Shown here piece by piece: positions 27,869-37,255 of a stretch of DNA of 44,952 nt. This DNA comes from Streptococcus sp. HMSC034E03 (lineage in GTDB: Bacteria > Bacillota > Bacilli > Lactobacillales > Streptococcaceae), in assembly GCF_001811505.1 (NCBI RefSeq), contig NZ_KV804982.1, positions 20,758-65,709 on the forward strand, written 5' to 3'. Numbering within the stretch: position 1 is the first letter of the stretch; every line of letters starts with the position of its first letter. Below the pieces are notes generated by a model. It was not told the origin of the DNA and made no database searches. It saw only the letters and a list, made by a program, of their open reading frames with translations. The translations under genes and the position numbers were made by a program.

Positions 27869-29120
27869 TTATTCTTTCCAAAATCCCTTCAACATACTTA
27901 AATCTATAATTAATTCGTTCCTCTTGATCTCTCAAATAAAGAATCTTGTCAATAAACTCTTCATCATTAATCATGTGGGTGTATTCATCACATAAACTAT
28001 CAATAATTTTCTCACTATTTTCGTCAAAATCAATAGAATCCATTAAATACATCCATACTTCAAATATGTTCATATTAACTACTCTACTCTCTCCACGAGA
28101 AAATTGAGCTCTCTTTAATTTTGCGGATATTATTTGACTTTTATCATATGCTTCGCAAAATAAAGTATAAAGCCTATCTGAAAAATCTTGAGAATTTTTA
28201 TTAATGTACTTCATAGTCAAATCAAATAGCACATCTACATTAAATTTATCAATTCCCTGTTTTTCAATCTGTTCCATATACCAACTAATAAATTCTTCAT
28301 CTTTCCTAAAAAGATAGAAAGAAAAAAATCTTAAAGCAATATATTGATCCTTCTTCCTCTTTTTAGCAACAAAATCTATATTTTCATTTTGAGATATGTT
28401 ATTTAATAACCTAGTGCTTTTTCCTTGATTTAAAGCATTACGGATTTCCTGCTTATTTAGAATAATACCTCCTCGGTTTACTCTTAAGAATATTTCATTC
28501 TGTATTACTGGAGATGTAGTCGAAGATACTATATAACATATTAACTTAAAATCTTCAAATTTATTTCTTAATTTGGCTTCAAAATCCTCATGTGTTGCTA
28601 TACTTTTGTTATTAACTAACGCCTTTAAATTTTTCCCAAGTTTCATCCCTTCATGCATAAATTTAAAAAATGTTGTTAATCTTTGTTTTCCATCTACGAC
28701 AATATAATTTCCATTTCTATCTTCAGAAAAATAAAATGCCGGTAAAGGAATACCTAACAGAACACTCTCAATCAATTCTTGTCGCTTTGTTAAACTCCAT
28801 ACATTATCCCTTTGAAATTCTGGTTCAAGTATAATTAACCCTTCCTTCTCTTCCTCTTTTTCTCCATTTTTTTTCCACTCCAAAAAACGCAAATACTTTC
28901 TATACAAATCAAATATGCTATTTGGTTCATTAATTATCCTCACTTCTTTTCTCAAGTCAGTAGCAGATGAGGAAATCCAGTTATTCTTTAAATTCTCTTT
29001 TTCATCATCACTAAGTTGTTCATAATCTTCATCGTTCAAAGCAGATAAATTTGATACCTCTTCTGCCCCTTCAAAATCACCTATTTGTTCCTTAAATTTT
29101 TCTGTAAAATTTTGTTCCAT
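27858..29120 (-). CDS. DUF262 (ParB/Srx-like) protein without HNH domain
   Basis: A 420-residue protein, first gene of the cassette. Its N-terminal part carries the DUF262 signature: EPEFQRDNVWSLTKRQELIE (99-118), PLPAFYF and IVVDGKQRLTTFFKF with DGKQR at 143-147, the nucleotide-binding or NTPase motif seen in GmrS and SspE. In those proteins a DUF1524 HNH nuclease follows; here the rest is helical and shows no HNH motif. It may sense modified DNA or nucleotides and signal to the ATPase. It starts with an AGAGGAG site 7 nt upstream. The N-terminal 60 residues are acidic and probably flexible. Confidence 0.85.
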   Translation of the reverse strand: MEQNFTEKFKEQIGDFEGAEEVSNLSALNDEDYEQLSDDEKENLKNNWISSSATDLRKEVRIINEPNSIFDLYRKYLRFLEWKKNGEKEEEKEGLIILEPEFQRDNVWSLTKRQELIESVLLGIPLPAFYFSEDRNGNYIVVDGKQRLTTFFKFMHEGMKLGKNLKALVNNKSIATHEDFEAKLRNKFEDFKLICYIVSSTTSPVIQNEIFLRVNRGGIILNKQEIRNALNQGKSTRLLNNISQNENIDFVAKKRKKDQYIALRFFSFYLFRKDEEFISWYMEQIEKQGIDKFNVDVLFDLTMKYINKNSQDFSDRLYTLFCEAYDKSQIISAKLKRAQFSRGESRVVNMNIFEVWMYLMDSIDFDENSEKIIDSLCDEYTHMINDEEFIDKILYLRDQEERINYRFKYVEGILERINDR

Positions 29121-29415
29121 AGTAACTCCTCTAACAACCTTAATTTTCTATTATAATTCCCCTATCACTAATTATAATGTTCCCTACAATTTCACATAAA
29201 ACAATATATTAAAACTAATTAAACTATACACATTCATTGACTATATTTTATTAAACATAAATTTTCAAAAATCTGTAGACAATTACTCTTATTTATTAAA
29301 TATCAATCACTAAATTTTTTAACACTAGTTTAGATTTACATAGAAAAGTTTCAAACTCCTATTCCTTTTTAGAAACTAATTGAAAAATAGCCTAATAAGG
29401 CAAAATCACCTCTAC
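29121..29415. other. AT-rich spacer: cassette promoter region
   Basis: A very AT-rich stretch between the cassette and era. It holds a TATAAT on the minus strand (29155-29150), about 30 nt before the DUF262 start, without a clear -35, and a small hairpin GCCTTATTAGGC followed by TATTTTT (29401-29384) that could weakly end era transcription. I see no gene in it. Confidence 0.5.
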
Positions 29416-29435
29416 TTAGTATTCTTTCTCATTAT
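29407..29435. repeat. Direct repeat, left border of the cassette within era 3' end
   Basis: This copy includes the era stop codon and the codons for its last six residues (YNEKEY) and matches 24390-24418 (21 identical bases, then 6 of 8). The two copies exactly bracket the cassette, as the attachment sites of an integrated element would. Confidence 0.85.
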
Positions 29436-30315
29436 AACCAAAGTCAGCCAAATCTAGCTTCTTATCTCGCCAGTTTTTCTTAACCTTGACCCAAGTTTCT
29501 AGGAAAACCTTGTCCCCTAGCATAAGCTCGATATCACGACGGGCCATAGTCCCAATTTTCTTGAGCATGGCACCACCTTTACCGATGACAATCCCTTTTT
29601 GGCTATCACGTTCGACCATGATAGTTGCTCGGATATGAACCTTGTCTGTATCCTCGTCTCGTTTCATAGAGTCCACCACTACTGCAACTGAGTGTGGAAT
29701 TTCTTCACGAGTTAAGTGTAAGACCTTTTCACGAATCATCTCAGAAACCAAGAAACGCTCTGGGTGATCTGTGATTTGATCTGCTGGAAAATATTGGAAA
29801 CCTTCTTCAAGATTTTCACTGAGAATATCGATTAGACGAGAAACATTATTTCCCTGAAGGGCTGAAATCGGAACAATTTCCTTAAAGTCCATTTGATTAC
29901 GGAAGTCATCGATTTGAGCCAAAAGTTGATCAGGGTGTACCTTATCAATTTTGTTGACCACAAGAATAACCGGAACCTTAGCAGCCTTGAGTCGTTCGAT
30001 AATCATGTCATCACCCTTACCACGTGGCTCGTCTGCAGGAACCATAAAAAGAACAGTATCTACTTCACGAAGGGTGCTATAGGCTGACTCTACCATAAAA
30101 TCTCCGAGTGCTGTCTTAGGCTTGTGAATTCCAGGAGTATCGATAAAGACGATTTGCTCCTTATCAGTGGTGTAAATCCCCATGATCTTATTGCGCGTTG
30201 TCTGCGCCTTATCACTCATGATAGCAATCTTTTGCCCCATAACGTGATTTAAAAACGTTGACTTCCCTACATTTGGACGTCCTAAAATGGCTACAAAGCC
30301 TGATTTAAATGTCAT
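29416..30315 (-). CDS. era: GTPase Era
   Basis: A 299-residue GTPase for 16S rRNA maturation and 30S assembly. G1 [10 protein letters not shown]3 DTPG, G4 NKID and the C-terminal KH domain with [15 protein letters not shown] are intact, and the protein ends NEKEY as in relatives. The cassette insertion stops precisely at its stop codon, so the gene product is unchanged. It follows dgkA by 16 nt. Confidence 0.97.
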   Translation of the reverse strand: MTFKSGFVAILGRPNVGKSTFLNHVMGQKIAIMSDKAQTTRNKIMGIYTTDKEQIVFIDTPGIHKPKTALGDFMVESAYSTLREVDTVLFMVPADEPRGKGDDMIIERLKAAKVPVILVVNKIDKVHPDQLLAQIDDFRNQMDFKEIVPISALQGNNVSRLIDILSENLEEGFQYFPADQITDHPERFLVSEMIREKVLHLTREEIPHSVAVVVDSMKRDEDTDKVHIRATIMVERDSQKGIVIGKGGAMLKKIGTMARRDIELMLGDKVFLETWVKVKKNWRDKKLDLADFGYNEKEY

Positions 30316-30331
30316 AATTTCCTCTTACTGT

Positions 30332-30727
30332 TTAAAATAATAAATCCCAAATCCGTGGGAGAAAGATGAGTGCACCTGTCAAAGCGGCAAAAAGTGAGAC
30401 TACGAGCACGGCACCAGCTGCCATGTCTTTAGCTTTCTTTGCCAACATAGAAAAGTGATAGTGACTAGCCAAATCTACTACATTTTCAATAGCTGAATTA
30501 ATAATCTCAAAAGCTACTACCATGAAAATGCTCAAAAGCAGAAATAACCATTCGATTCGTGACACCTGAAAAACAAAACCTGCAAGGACAACTACAAGAG
30601 CTGTTGCTGCATGCTTTCTCATATTACGTTCTTCCTTAATCGCAGTAAAAATCCCTGTAATGGCAAATTCTAAACTGGAGATTAGGTCACGATTTTTCCA
30701 TTTTCGTTTATTGTCTTGTGAGTCCAT
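30332..30727 (-). CDS. dgkA: Diacylglycerol/undecaprenol kinase family protein
   Basis: A 131-residue integral membrane kinase with three hydrophobic helices after a basic N-terminus. The family motif is [17 protein letters not shown] (about residues 70-86), with [11 protein letters not shown] after it. Gram-positive members mostly phosphorylate undecaprenol to recycle the cell-wall lipid carrier. It overlaps ybeY by 20 bp and precedes era. Confidence 0.92.
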   Translation of the reverse strand: MDSQDNKRKWKNRDLISSLEFAITGIFTAIKEERNMRKHAATALVVVLAGFVFQVSRIEWLFLLLSIFMVVAFEIINSAIENVVDLASHYHFSMLAKKAKDMAAGAVLVVSLFAALTGALIFLPRIWDLLF

Positions 30728-31205
30728 AGGCTGTCAAAATTTCTTCTTGTAAACCGAACATCTCCGCTTCTTCCTCGGGAGTGTAGTGATCATAGCCGTT
30801 AATGTGTAAAAAGCCGTGCACTGCCAAGAAGCCCATTTCACGTTCAAAACTATGACCGTACTCCTCAGCTTGCTCATGTGCCTTATCAATGGAAATGAAA
30901 AGCTCACCGATATAAGCATCAAATTCTGACATCATATCTGCCAAGTCGGGATCATTTTCCAGATCTTCCTCATCAAAGGCAATCTCTAACTCCGGCTTGT
31001 ATTCAAGACTGATGACATCTGTTGGACGATCGGTATCACGAAACTCTAGATTGAGTTCATGGCTTCGTTCGTTGGTCACAAATGTGACCGCCATTTCCTT
31101 GTCTTCTTTTCCAATTTTTTTTGCAGCAAATTCTAAAATTTCCTGTGTTTGTTCTAAAATTTCTTTTGAAACTTGTCCAGTTTCATCTACCATTTCAATA
31201 TACAT
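30708..31205 (-). CDS. ybeY: Endoribonuclease YbeY
   Basis: A 165-residue zinc-dependent RNase for rRNA processing and ribosome quality control. The metal site [11 protein letters not shown] (HxxxHxxxxxH) is at about residues 130-140, preceded by the [14 protein letters not shown] segment. It heads the ybeY-dgkA-era run and is divergent from pavA across about 100 bp. Confidence 0.95.
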   Translation of the reverse strand: MYIEMVDETGQVSKEILEQTQEILEFAAKKIGKEDKEMAVTFVTNERSHELNLEFRDTDRPTDVISLEYKPELEIAFDEEDLENDPDLADMMSEFDAYIGELFISIDKAHEQAEEYGHSFEREMGFLAVHGFLHINGYDHYTPEEEAEMFGLQEEILTAYGLTRQ

Positions 31206-31234
31206 GTGCTTCTCGATTCTCTTTACTTGGCTTT

Positions 31235-31243
31235 ATTATATCA
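31235..31243 (-). promoter_or_regulatory. Extended -10 promoter of ybeY-dgkA-era
   Basis: TGATATAAT on the minus strand about 30 nt before ybeY. It is back-to-back with an identical element for pavA. Confidence 0.5.
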
Positions 31244-31270
31244 CATTTCTATGATTTTATTCTACCTTTT

Positions 31271-31279
31271 TGATATAAT
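31271..31279 (+). promoter_or_regulatory. Extended -10 promoter of pavA
   Basis: TGATATAAT on the plus strand, 30 nt before the pavA ATG. No clear -35. Confidence 0.5.
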
Positions 31280-31309
31280 ACTATGGAATACATTCACGAG
31301 GAGAGAACC

Positions 31310-32965
31310 ATGTCATTTGATGGATTTTATTTACACCACATGGTTGAGGAATTGCGAACTGAGTTACTAAATGGTCGCATTCAAAAAATTAATCAACCCT
31401 TTGAACAAGAACTGGTCTTGCAAATCCGTAGCAATCGCAAAAGTCATCGTTTGCTCCTGTCTGCCCATCCTGTTTTTGGACGCATCCAGTTAACAGAGTC
31501 AACCTTTGAAAATCCTGCTCAGCCATCTACTTTTATTATGGTATTGAGAAAATACCTTCAAGGAGCAGTTATTGAGTCAATCGAGCAGATCGAAAATGAT
31601 CGTATCGTGGAAATAACGGTTTCCAATAAAAACGAGATTGGGGACCATATCCAGGCCACACTCATCATCGAGATTATGGGCAAACACAGTAATATTCTAC
31701 TTGTGGATAAGTCTAGTCACAAAATCCTTGAAGTTATCAAGCATATTGGTTTCTCTCAAAATAGCTACCGTACCTTATTACCTGGTGCTACTTATATTGC
31801 TCCTCCAGGCACAGAGGCTCTCAATCCTTTTACCATCAAGGATGAAAAATTGTTTGAGATTCTACAAACTCAAGAACTAACTGCCAAAAATCTCCAGAGT
31901 CTCTTTCAAGGTATAGGGCGAGATACGGCAAACGAATTGGAAAAATTATTAACGAATGATAAACTATCCAATTTCCGAAGCTTTTTTAAGCAAGAAACCA
32001 AACCTTGCTTAACAGACAAGTCTTTCTCTTGTGTGCCTTTTTCTAGCAAAACAACGGAGAATTTTGATAGCCTTTCTCAATTACTTGATGTCTATTACAA
32101 GGATAAGGCAGAGCGTGATCGAGTTAAGCAACAGGCTAGCGAACTCATTCGCCGAGTTGAAAATGAGCTACAAAAAAATCGTCAAAAACTTAAAAAACAA
32201 GAAAAAGAACTCCTTGCTACTGAAAATGCAGAGGAATTTCGTCAAAAAGGTGAATTGCTAACGACTTTTCTTCATCAAGTTCCCAATGACCAAGATCAGG
32301 TCATTTTGGAAAACTACTACACCAATCAACCTATCACGATTGCACTTGATAAAGCTTTAACACCAAACCAAAATGCTCAACGTTACTTCAAGCGTTATCA
32401 GAAATTAAAAGAAGCTGTTAAATACCTGACTGAACTAATCGAAGAAACCAAGGCTACTATTCGTTACCTAGAAAGTGTAGAGACAGTTCTCAACCAGGCT
32501 GGACTAGATGAAATTGCTGAAATTCGTGAGGAATTGATTCAAACAGGATTTATCCGCAGAAGACAAAGGGAAAAAATCCAGAAACGACAGAAACCTGAAA
32601 AATATCTTGCAAGCGACGGAAAAACCATTATCCTAGTTGGTCGTAACAACCTTCAAAACGACGAGTTAACCTTTAAAATGGCTCGTAAAGAAGAACTCTG
32701 GTTCCATGCTAAGGACATCCCTGGAAGTCACGTTGTTATCACTGCCAATCTCAATCCGACTGATGAGGTTAAAACAGACGCTGCAGAACTTGCAGCCTAC
32801 TTCTCTAAGGGGCGTCTCTCAAATCTCGTTCAGGTAGATATGATTGAAGTTAAAAAACTCAACAAACCAACTGGTGGAAAACCTGGTTTTGTCACCTATA
32901 CTGGGCAAAAGACCCTCCGTGTCACACCAGACCCTGAAAAGATTCAGTCCATGAAAATCAAATAA
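31310..32965 (+). CDS. pavA: PavA / Rqc2-type NFACT protein
   Basis: A 551-residue protein starting MSFDGFYLHHMVEEL, chosen because GAGGAGAG lies 5-12 nt upstream and the length matches pneumococcal PavA as remembered. NFACT-N domain (residues about 1-200), long coiled coil (about 265-430, ELIRRVENELQKNRQKL), and NFACT-R/DUF814 domain with ELWFHAKDIPGSHVVI. It was described as a fibronectin-binding virulence factor without signal peptide; homologues are RqcH/Rqc2 ribosome quality control factors that add C-terminal alanine tails. The second role fits the sequence best. Confidence 0.93.
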   Translation: MSFDGFYLHHMVEELRTELLNGRIQKINQPFEQELVLQIRSNRKSHRLLLSAHPVFGRIQLTESTFENPAQPSTFIMVLRKYLQGAVIESIEQIENDRIVEITVSNKNEIGDHIQATLIIEIMGKHSNILLVDKSSHKILEVIKHIGFSQNSYRTLLPGATYIAPPGTEALNPFTIKDEKLFEILQTQELTAKNLQSLFQGIGRDTANELEKLLTNDKLSNFRSFFKQETKPCLTDKSFSCVPFSSKTTENFDSLSQLLDVYYKDKAERDRVKQQASELIRRVENELQKNRQKLKKQEKELLATENAEEFRQKGELLTTFLHQVPNDQDQVILENYYTNQPITIALDKALTPNQNAQRYFKRYQKLKEAVKYLTELIEETKATIRYLESVETVLNQAGLDEIAEIREELIQTGFIRRRQREKIQKRQKPEKYLASDGKTIILVGRNNLQNDELTFKMARKEELWFHAKDIPGSHVVITANLNPTDEVKTDAAELAAYFSKGRLSNLVQVDMIEVKKLNKPTGGKPGFVTYTGQKTLRVTPDPEKIQSMKIK

Positions 32966-33027
32966 AGTCTTGTATACTGGTGGGCTGTTACTGCTATAGA
33001 CTCAAATAAAAATGGGAGGTGTGTTCA

Positions 33028-33885
33028 ATGCTACGGCATATCAAATCTATTTTAACTATTATATTCGGAGCTGCCATTTATGCCTTCGGACTCACGTATT
33101 TTGTTGTGCCCCACCACTTATTCGAGGGTGGAGCAACAGGAATCACCTTGATTACCTATTATCTCTTTAACATCCCTATCTCCGTGATGAACCTCATCAT
33201 CAATATCCCATTATTCATTCTAGCCTGGAAAATATTTGGTGCGAAGACCCTGTACAGCAGCCTACTCGGAACCATTTCCTTATCCATTTGGTTAGCAATC
33301 TTTGAAAAGATTCCTCTCAGCTTTAATCTTGAGGGAGATCTGGTCATCGTTGCTTTAGTTGCGGGTGTTCTTTTAGGACTTGGTCTAGGTATTATCTTCA
33401 ATGCTGGTGGTACCACTGGAGGGACAGATATCGTTGCTCGAATCCTGAACAAGTACACCAATATCTCCGTAGGGAAATTACTCTTTGCACTAGACTTCCT
33501 CATCTTAATGCTCATTTTAATTATCTTCCAAGACCTTCGTCTCGTTACTTATACACTTCTATTTGACTTCATCGTTTCAAGAGTTATTGACTTGATTGGT
33601 GAAGGCGGATATGCTGGAAAAGGTTTTATGATTATCACTCAAAAGCCTATGGAAGTGGCAGATAAAATCAATGAAGAGTTAAGTCGAGGTGTCACCTTCA
33701 TATCTGGACAAGGTTACTACAGTCAAAAAGATTTAAAAATTATCTACTGTATCGTAGCAAGAAATGAAATGATTAAGATGAAAGAATTGATTCATACGAT
33801 TGATCCTAAAGCCTTTATCACCATCACTGAAGCTCACGAAATTCTTGGAGAAGGCTTCACCTTTGTAAAAGAAGAAACTTCCTAA
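33028..33885 (+). CDS. YitT-family membrane protein with DUF2179 domain
   Basis: A 285-residue protein with five to six membrane helices (IFGAAIYAFGLTYFVVP; FNAGGTTGGTDIVARI) and a cytoplasmic C-terminal DUF2179 domain (GKGFMIITQKPMEVADKI; GVTFISGQGYYSQ). I take ATG 33028 with GGGAGG 9 nt upstream rather than the earlier GTG. Function of the family is unknown. It lies 62 nt after pavA and before a strong terminator, so the two may be cotranscribed. Confidence 0.88.
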   Translation: MLRHIKSILTIIFGAAIYAFGLTYFVVPHHLFEGGATGITLITYYLFNIPISVMNLIINIPLFILAWKIFGAKTLYSSLLGTISLSIWLAIFEKIPLSFNLEGDLVIVALVAGVLLGLGLGIIFNAGGTTGGTDIVARILNKYTNISVGKLLFALDFLILMLILIIFQDLRLVTYTLLFDFIVSRVIDLIGEGGYAGKGFMIITQKPMEVADKINEELSRGVTFISGQGYYSQKDLKIIYCIVARNEMIKMKELIHTIDPKAFITITEAHEILGEGFTFVKEETS

Positions 33886-33900
33886 TACATAGACAACAAA

Positions 33901-33936
33901 AATAGTAACTTCGAATTTGAAGTTACTATTTTTTTT
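33901..33936 (+). terminator. Terminator after the YitT gene
   Basis: AATAGTAACTTC pairs with GAAGTTACTATT around a short loop, then eight T. A strong intrinsic terminator ending the pavA-side transcript. Confidence 0.85.
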
Positions 33937-33943
33937 GATGATA

Positions 33944-33971
33944 AAAACGGAAGAAGCAAATCTTCCGTTTT
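33944..33971 (-). terminator. Terminator after nox
   Basis: AAAACGGAAGA and TCTTCCGTTTT pair around a 6-nt loop, 9 nt beyond the nox stop. Confidence 0.8.
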
Positions 33972-33979
33972 ACAAATCA

Positions 33980-35359
33980 TTATTTTTCAGCTGTAAGTGC
34001 AGCCATTGTGATGTAATTGTATGGTTTGTTAAAGTGTGGCAAGAAGAATAGGTCTGTCAATGCCAATTTTTCAATTGTAACATGTTCTTGGATAGCCAAT
34101 GAGAACATGTGAATTCCCATGCTGATTGCTGAATCACGAGATACCATTTGAGCACCAAGGATTTCACGGCTGTCTTTATCAAAGACAATCTTGATTGCTA
34201 CTTCATAGTTGTCATGTTTCATAAATTCTGGTTTTTGAAGATCGTTGAAGCCTGTTTCAACAGCATTGTATCCTGCTGCTTTAGCTTTTTCAAGAGTCAA
34301 ACCAGTTGATACCATGTGAAGACCATAGATAGAGATACCGTTTGATCCTTGAACACCGATTCCTTCAAGTTCATGTCCACAAGCATTGTAAGCACCTACG
34401 ATACCAGTACGTACAGCATTTGATGCAAGAGCGATGTAGCTAGTGTCTTTACGAGCGTTGTCATAAACAGTCGCACAGTCACCTACAGCGAATACTCCTG
34501 GAAGTGATGTTTCTTGTTTCTTGTCTACAAGGAAGGCACCGTTGCGGAAAAGTTCAATCTTGCCATCAGCAAGAGCTGTGTTAGGACGGAAACCAACTGC
34601 AAGAACAACCATGTCAACATCGAATGTTTCTTTGTCAGTGATCAAGCGTTCAACTTTACCGTCACCTTCGATAGCTTTAACAGTTTGTCCAAGTGCCAAA
34701 CGGATGTTGTGGTCTTCCAAGTTCTTAGCCATCAATTGAGTGAAGTCTTTGTCGTAGTAACCGTTCAAGACTGTGTCTACGATGTCAACAAGGACAACTT
34801 CTTTTCCAAGACGTTCGAATGCTTCGGCAAGCTCAACACCGATGTATCCACCACCGACAACAGCGATACGTTCAAGGTGTTTGCTCTTGTCAGCAAGTTT
34901 ATTGATAACTTCTTCAGCGTTTTGGTACAATTTAACGAATTGTACATTTTCAAGAGTTGCTTTGAATTCGCGGTTACCTTTAACAATTTCAACACCTTCG
35001 ATTGGTGGTAAAATTGGAGTTGAACCAGTCGCAAAGATCAATTTTTCGTATGATTCTTTGTGTTCTTTTCCATCAACTTCAGCAGTAACAACTTTATTAT
35101 CATAGTCAATTGAAAGAACTGGTGAGTTCATGTAAACTTTAGCACCTTTTGCTTCCAATTTTTCTTTATCTGAGTAGAAGAGACCTTCAGGACCATCGAT
35201 TTGCTCACCAATCCAAAGAGCCATTCCACATCCAAGGAATGAAATGTTTGAGTTTTGGTCAAATACAACGATTTCGTTTTCGTTTCCAAAATTGTCCAAC
35301 ATAGTGTTGATACATGCAGTTCCAGCGTGGTTAGCACCCACGACTACGATTTTACTCAT
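33980..35359 (-). CDS. nox: Water-forming NADH oxidase
   Basis: A 459-residue FAD enzyme that reduces O2 to water with NADH, regenerating NAD+ under air. FAD motif [16 protein letters not shown] at the N-terminus, the redox-active cysteine Cys44 in [10 protein letters not shown], an NAD-binding [15 protein letters not shown] near residue 170 and the second FAD motif [11 protein letters not shown]. Codon use is highly biased to preferred codons, as expected for an abundant enzyme. The promoter overlaps a cre-like site. It is divergent from apbE. Confidence 0.95.
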   Translation of the reverse strand: MSKIVVVGANHAGTACINTMLDNFGNENEIVVFDQNSNISFLGCGMALWIGEQIDGPEGLFYSDKEKLEAKGAKVYMNSPVLSIDYDNKVVTAEVDGKEHKESYEKLIFATGSTPILPPIEGVEIVKGNREFKATLENVQFVKLYQNAEEVINKLADKSKHLERIAVVGGGYIGVELAEAFERLGKEVVLVDIVDTVLNGYYDKDFTQLMAKNLEDHNIRLALGQTVKAIEGDGKVERLITDKETFDVDMVVLAVGFRPNTALADGKIELFRNGAFLVDKKQETSLPGVFAVGDCATVYDNARKDTSYIALASNAVRTGIVGAYNACGHELEGIGVQGSNGISIYGLHMVSTGLTLEKAKAAGYNAVETGFNDLQKPEFMKHDNYEVAIKIVFDKDSREILGAQMVSRDSAISMGIHMFSLAIQEHVTIEKLALTDLFFLPHFNKPYNYITMAALTAEK

Positions 35360-35397
35360 TAGATAATTCCTACCTTTTAATTTTTATTTACTCCTCT

Positions 35398-35426
35398 AGT
35401 ATATCATTATCTGTGAGCGTTTACAA
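35398..35426 (-). promoter_or_regulatory. nox promoter overlapping a cre-like site
   Basis: TTGTAA (35426-35421), 17-nt spacer, TATACT (35403-35398) with TG extension. The cre-like TGTGAGCGTTTACA lies at 35412-35425 over the -35, where CcpA binding would block RNA polymerase. Confidence 0.65.
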
Positions 35427-35559
35427 GTTTTTTACTTATTTTCCCTTATTTTTGAAAATATTGAAAACATATATTAACTTATTTCCAGCGTTTTCGAATC
35501 AAATTTCAAGGGAATTTAGTTTGTTTGAGCATATTTCTTGACTTTTTGTAAAAAATAAT

Positions 35560-35588
35560 TTGTGAAAACGCTGACTTTATGATATTCT
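35560..35588 (+). promoter_or_regulatory. apbE promoter with overlapping cre-like half-site
   Basis: TTGTGA (35560-35565), 17-nt spacer, TATTCT (35583-35588) with TG extension. The -35 merges into TGTGAAAACGCTGA, which resembles a cre site with mismatches, echoing the arrangement at nox. Between the two promoters is about 130 bp of AT-rich DNA with one more GCGTTTTC core near 35490 and no gene. Confidence 0.5.
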
Positions 35589-35677
35589 ATTTATATGGAA
35601 ATGAAATTTAAATCTTCAGATTGCTTTCATATCTGGATTTACAACTATTTCCAATTGATTTGAAGGGAGTTGATTTT

Positions 35678-36598
35678 TTGCCTCTCAGTTCATTATCTGA
35701 ACGGTTAATGGGAACTACGATTACTATTTCCTTGGTACATGAACAAGCGGATAATCTTCTCCGTCAAGCTTTTGATTTGCTCAAGGAACTTGAATTTCGA
35801 TTTAATGCGAATAGCACCGAATCGGAATTGATGGAAATTAACTATCAGGCAGGAATTGCCCCAGTTAAGGTCCACCCTGATTTGTTTGAACTGATTTCTT
35901 TAGGATTAGAACACAGTCTAGCCTCTGGAAGCAATCTCAATATCAGCATCGGTCCCTTGGTACAAACCTGGCGTATTGGTTTTTCCGATGCAAAAGTTGC
36001 TAGTCCTAAAGAAATTTCTTCGGTTTTACCATTGATAGATCCCCGTTTTATCAAACTCGATTCAATTTCTTCTACTGTTTTCTTAGAAAAGAAAGGAATG
36101 AAAATTGATTTAGGTTGTCTAGCGAAGGGCTATAGCGCAGATAAGGTTGCTACTTTCTTAAAAGAAAATGGTGTCACTTCTGCTCTTATCAATCTCGGGG
36201 GAAATATCCTTACCATTGGTAATAACCAGGCCAGAAATGGACAACCTTGGCAAATTGGTATTCAAGACCCTAATCATCCACGTGGTAATCATCTGATGAC
36301 CTTATCTATCACTGGAAAATCTGTTGTTACTTCTGGAATTTATGAACGGCATCTTAAAATCGATGGAAAGGATTATCATCACATTTTCGATAGTGAAACT
36401 GGCTATCCTATTGAGACGGATTTGGCTAGTTTAACGATTATATCTGACCGCTCAGTTGATGGTGAGATATGGACCACACGATTGTTTGGCCAACGTAGCG
36501 CTTCTATCATGTGGCAAATCGAAAATATCGATGGAATTGAAGCCATCCTTATTGATAAAGATGGACATATCGCTTGTTCATCCGGTATCCAAAGATAA
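35678..36598 (+). CDS. apbE: FAD:protein FMN transferase (cytoplasmic ApbE)
   Basis: A 306-residue ApbE that transfers FMN from FAD onto Ser/Thr of target proteins. Motifs: SERLMGTTITISL, KIDLGCLAKGYSADKV, LINLGGNI, VVTSGIYER, HHIFDSETGYPIETD and VDGEIWTTRLF. There is no signal peptide or lipobox, so it is cytoplasmic, unlike most ApbE. I choose the TTG at 35678, with AAGGGAG 8 nt before it; an in-frame ATG at 35621 gives 19 more residues but lacks a ribosome-binding site. Two genes downstream encodes a protein with two ApbE-target-like motifs. Confidence 0.88.
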   Translation: MPLSSLSERLMGTTITISLVHEQADNLLRQAFDLLKELEFRFNANSTESELMEINYQAGIAPVKVHPDLFELISLGLEHSLASGSNLNISIGPLVQTWRIGFSDAKVASPKEISSVLPLIDPRFIKLDSISSTVFLEKKGMKIDLGCLAKGYSADKVATFLKENGVTSALINLGGNILTIGNNQARNGQPWQIGIQDPNHPRGNHLMTLSITGKSVVTSGIYERHLKIDGKDYHHIFDSETGYPIETDLASLTIISDRSVDGEIWTTRLFGQRSASIMWQIENIDGIEAILIDKDGHIACSSGIQR

Positions 36599-36632
36599 AT
36601 AATAAATAATGCAAAAAGAGAAAGGAAAGCTC

Positions 36633-37238
36633 ATGCTAAAACTTATTGCTATTGTAGGAACTAACTCTAAACGTTCCACAAACCGCCAACTGCTTCAATA
36701 TATGCAGAAACACTTTGCTGATAAAGCAGAAATCGAATTGGTCGAAATTAAAGATCTTCCAGTTTTCAACAAACCAGCCGACAAACAAATCCCTGCTGAG
36801 GCTATGGAAATCGTAGCTAAAATCGAAGCAGCTGATGGTGTTATTATCGGTACTCCAGAATACGACCACTCAATTCCAGCTGTACTTATGAGCGCCCTTG
36901 CTTGGATTTCTTACGGAGTATTCCCACTTTTGAATAAACCAGTCATGATCACAGGTGCTTCATATGGTACACTCGGTTCATCACGTGCTCAATTGCAACT
37001 TCGTCAAATTTTGAATGCTCCTGAGATTAAAGCGACAGTTCTACCTGACGAATTCTTGCTTTCTCATTCTCTTCAAGCATTTGATAAGAATGGTGACTTG
37101 GTAGATCTTGATGTTATTAATAAATTAGATGCCATCTTTGATGACTTCCGTATTTTTGTCAAGATTACTGAAAAATTGCGTAGCGCGCAAGAATTGCTTC
37201 GCAAAGATGCAGAAGAATTTGACTGGGAAAATTTGTAA
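36633..37238 (+). CDS. NAD(P)H-dependent FMN reductase, small
   Basis: A 201-residue flavodoxin-like reductase (FMN_red family). MLKLIAIVGTNSKRSTNRQL binds FMN phosphate, and GTPEYDHSIPAVL is the isoalloxazine loop. Start ATG 36633 has GAAAGGA upstream. Pairwise similar to the N-terminal half of the next gene, so the two arose by duplication. It lies 34 nt after apbE and 17 nt before the larger paralogue; the three form an operon. No ApbE-type tag is present. Confidence 0.88.
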   Translation: MLKLIAIVGTNSKRSTNRQLLQYMQKHFADKAEIELVEIKDLPVFNKPADKQIPAEAMEIVAKIEAADGVIIGTPEYDHSIPAVLMSALAWISYGVFPLLNKPVMITGASYGTLGSSRAQLQLRQILNAPEIKATVLPDEFLLSHSLQAFDKNGDLVDLDVINKLDAIFDDFRIFVKITEKLRSAQELLRKDAEEFDWENL

Positions 37239-37255
37239 GATAGGAGATCGAAAGA

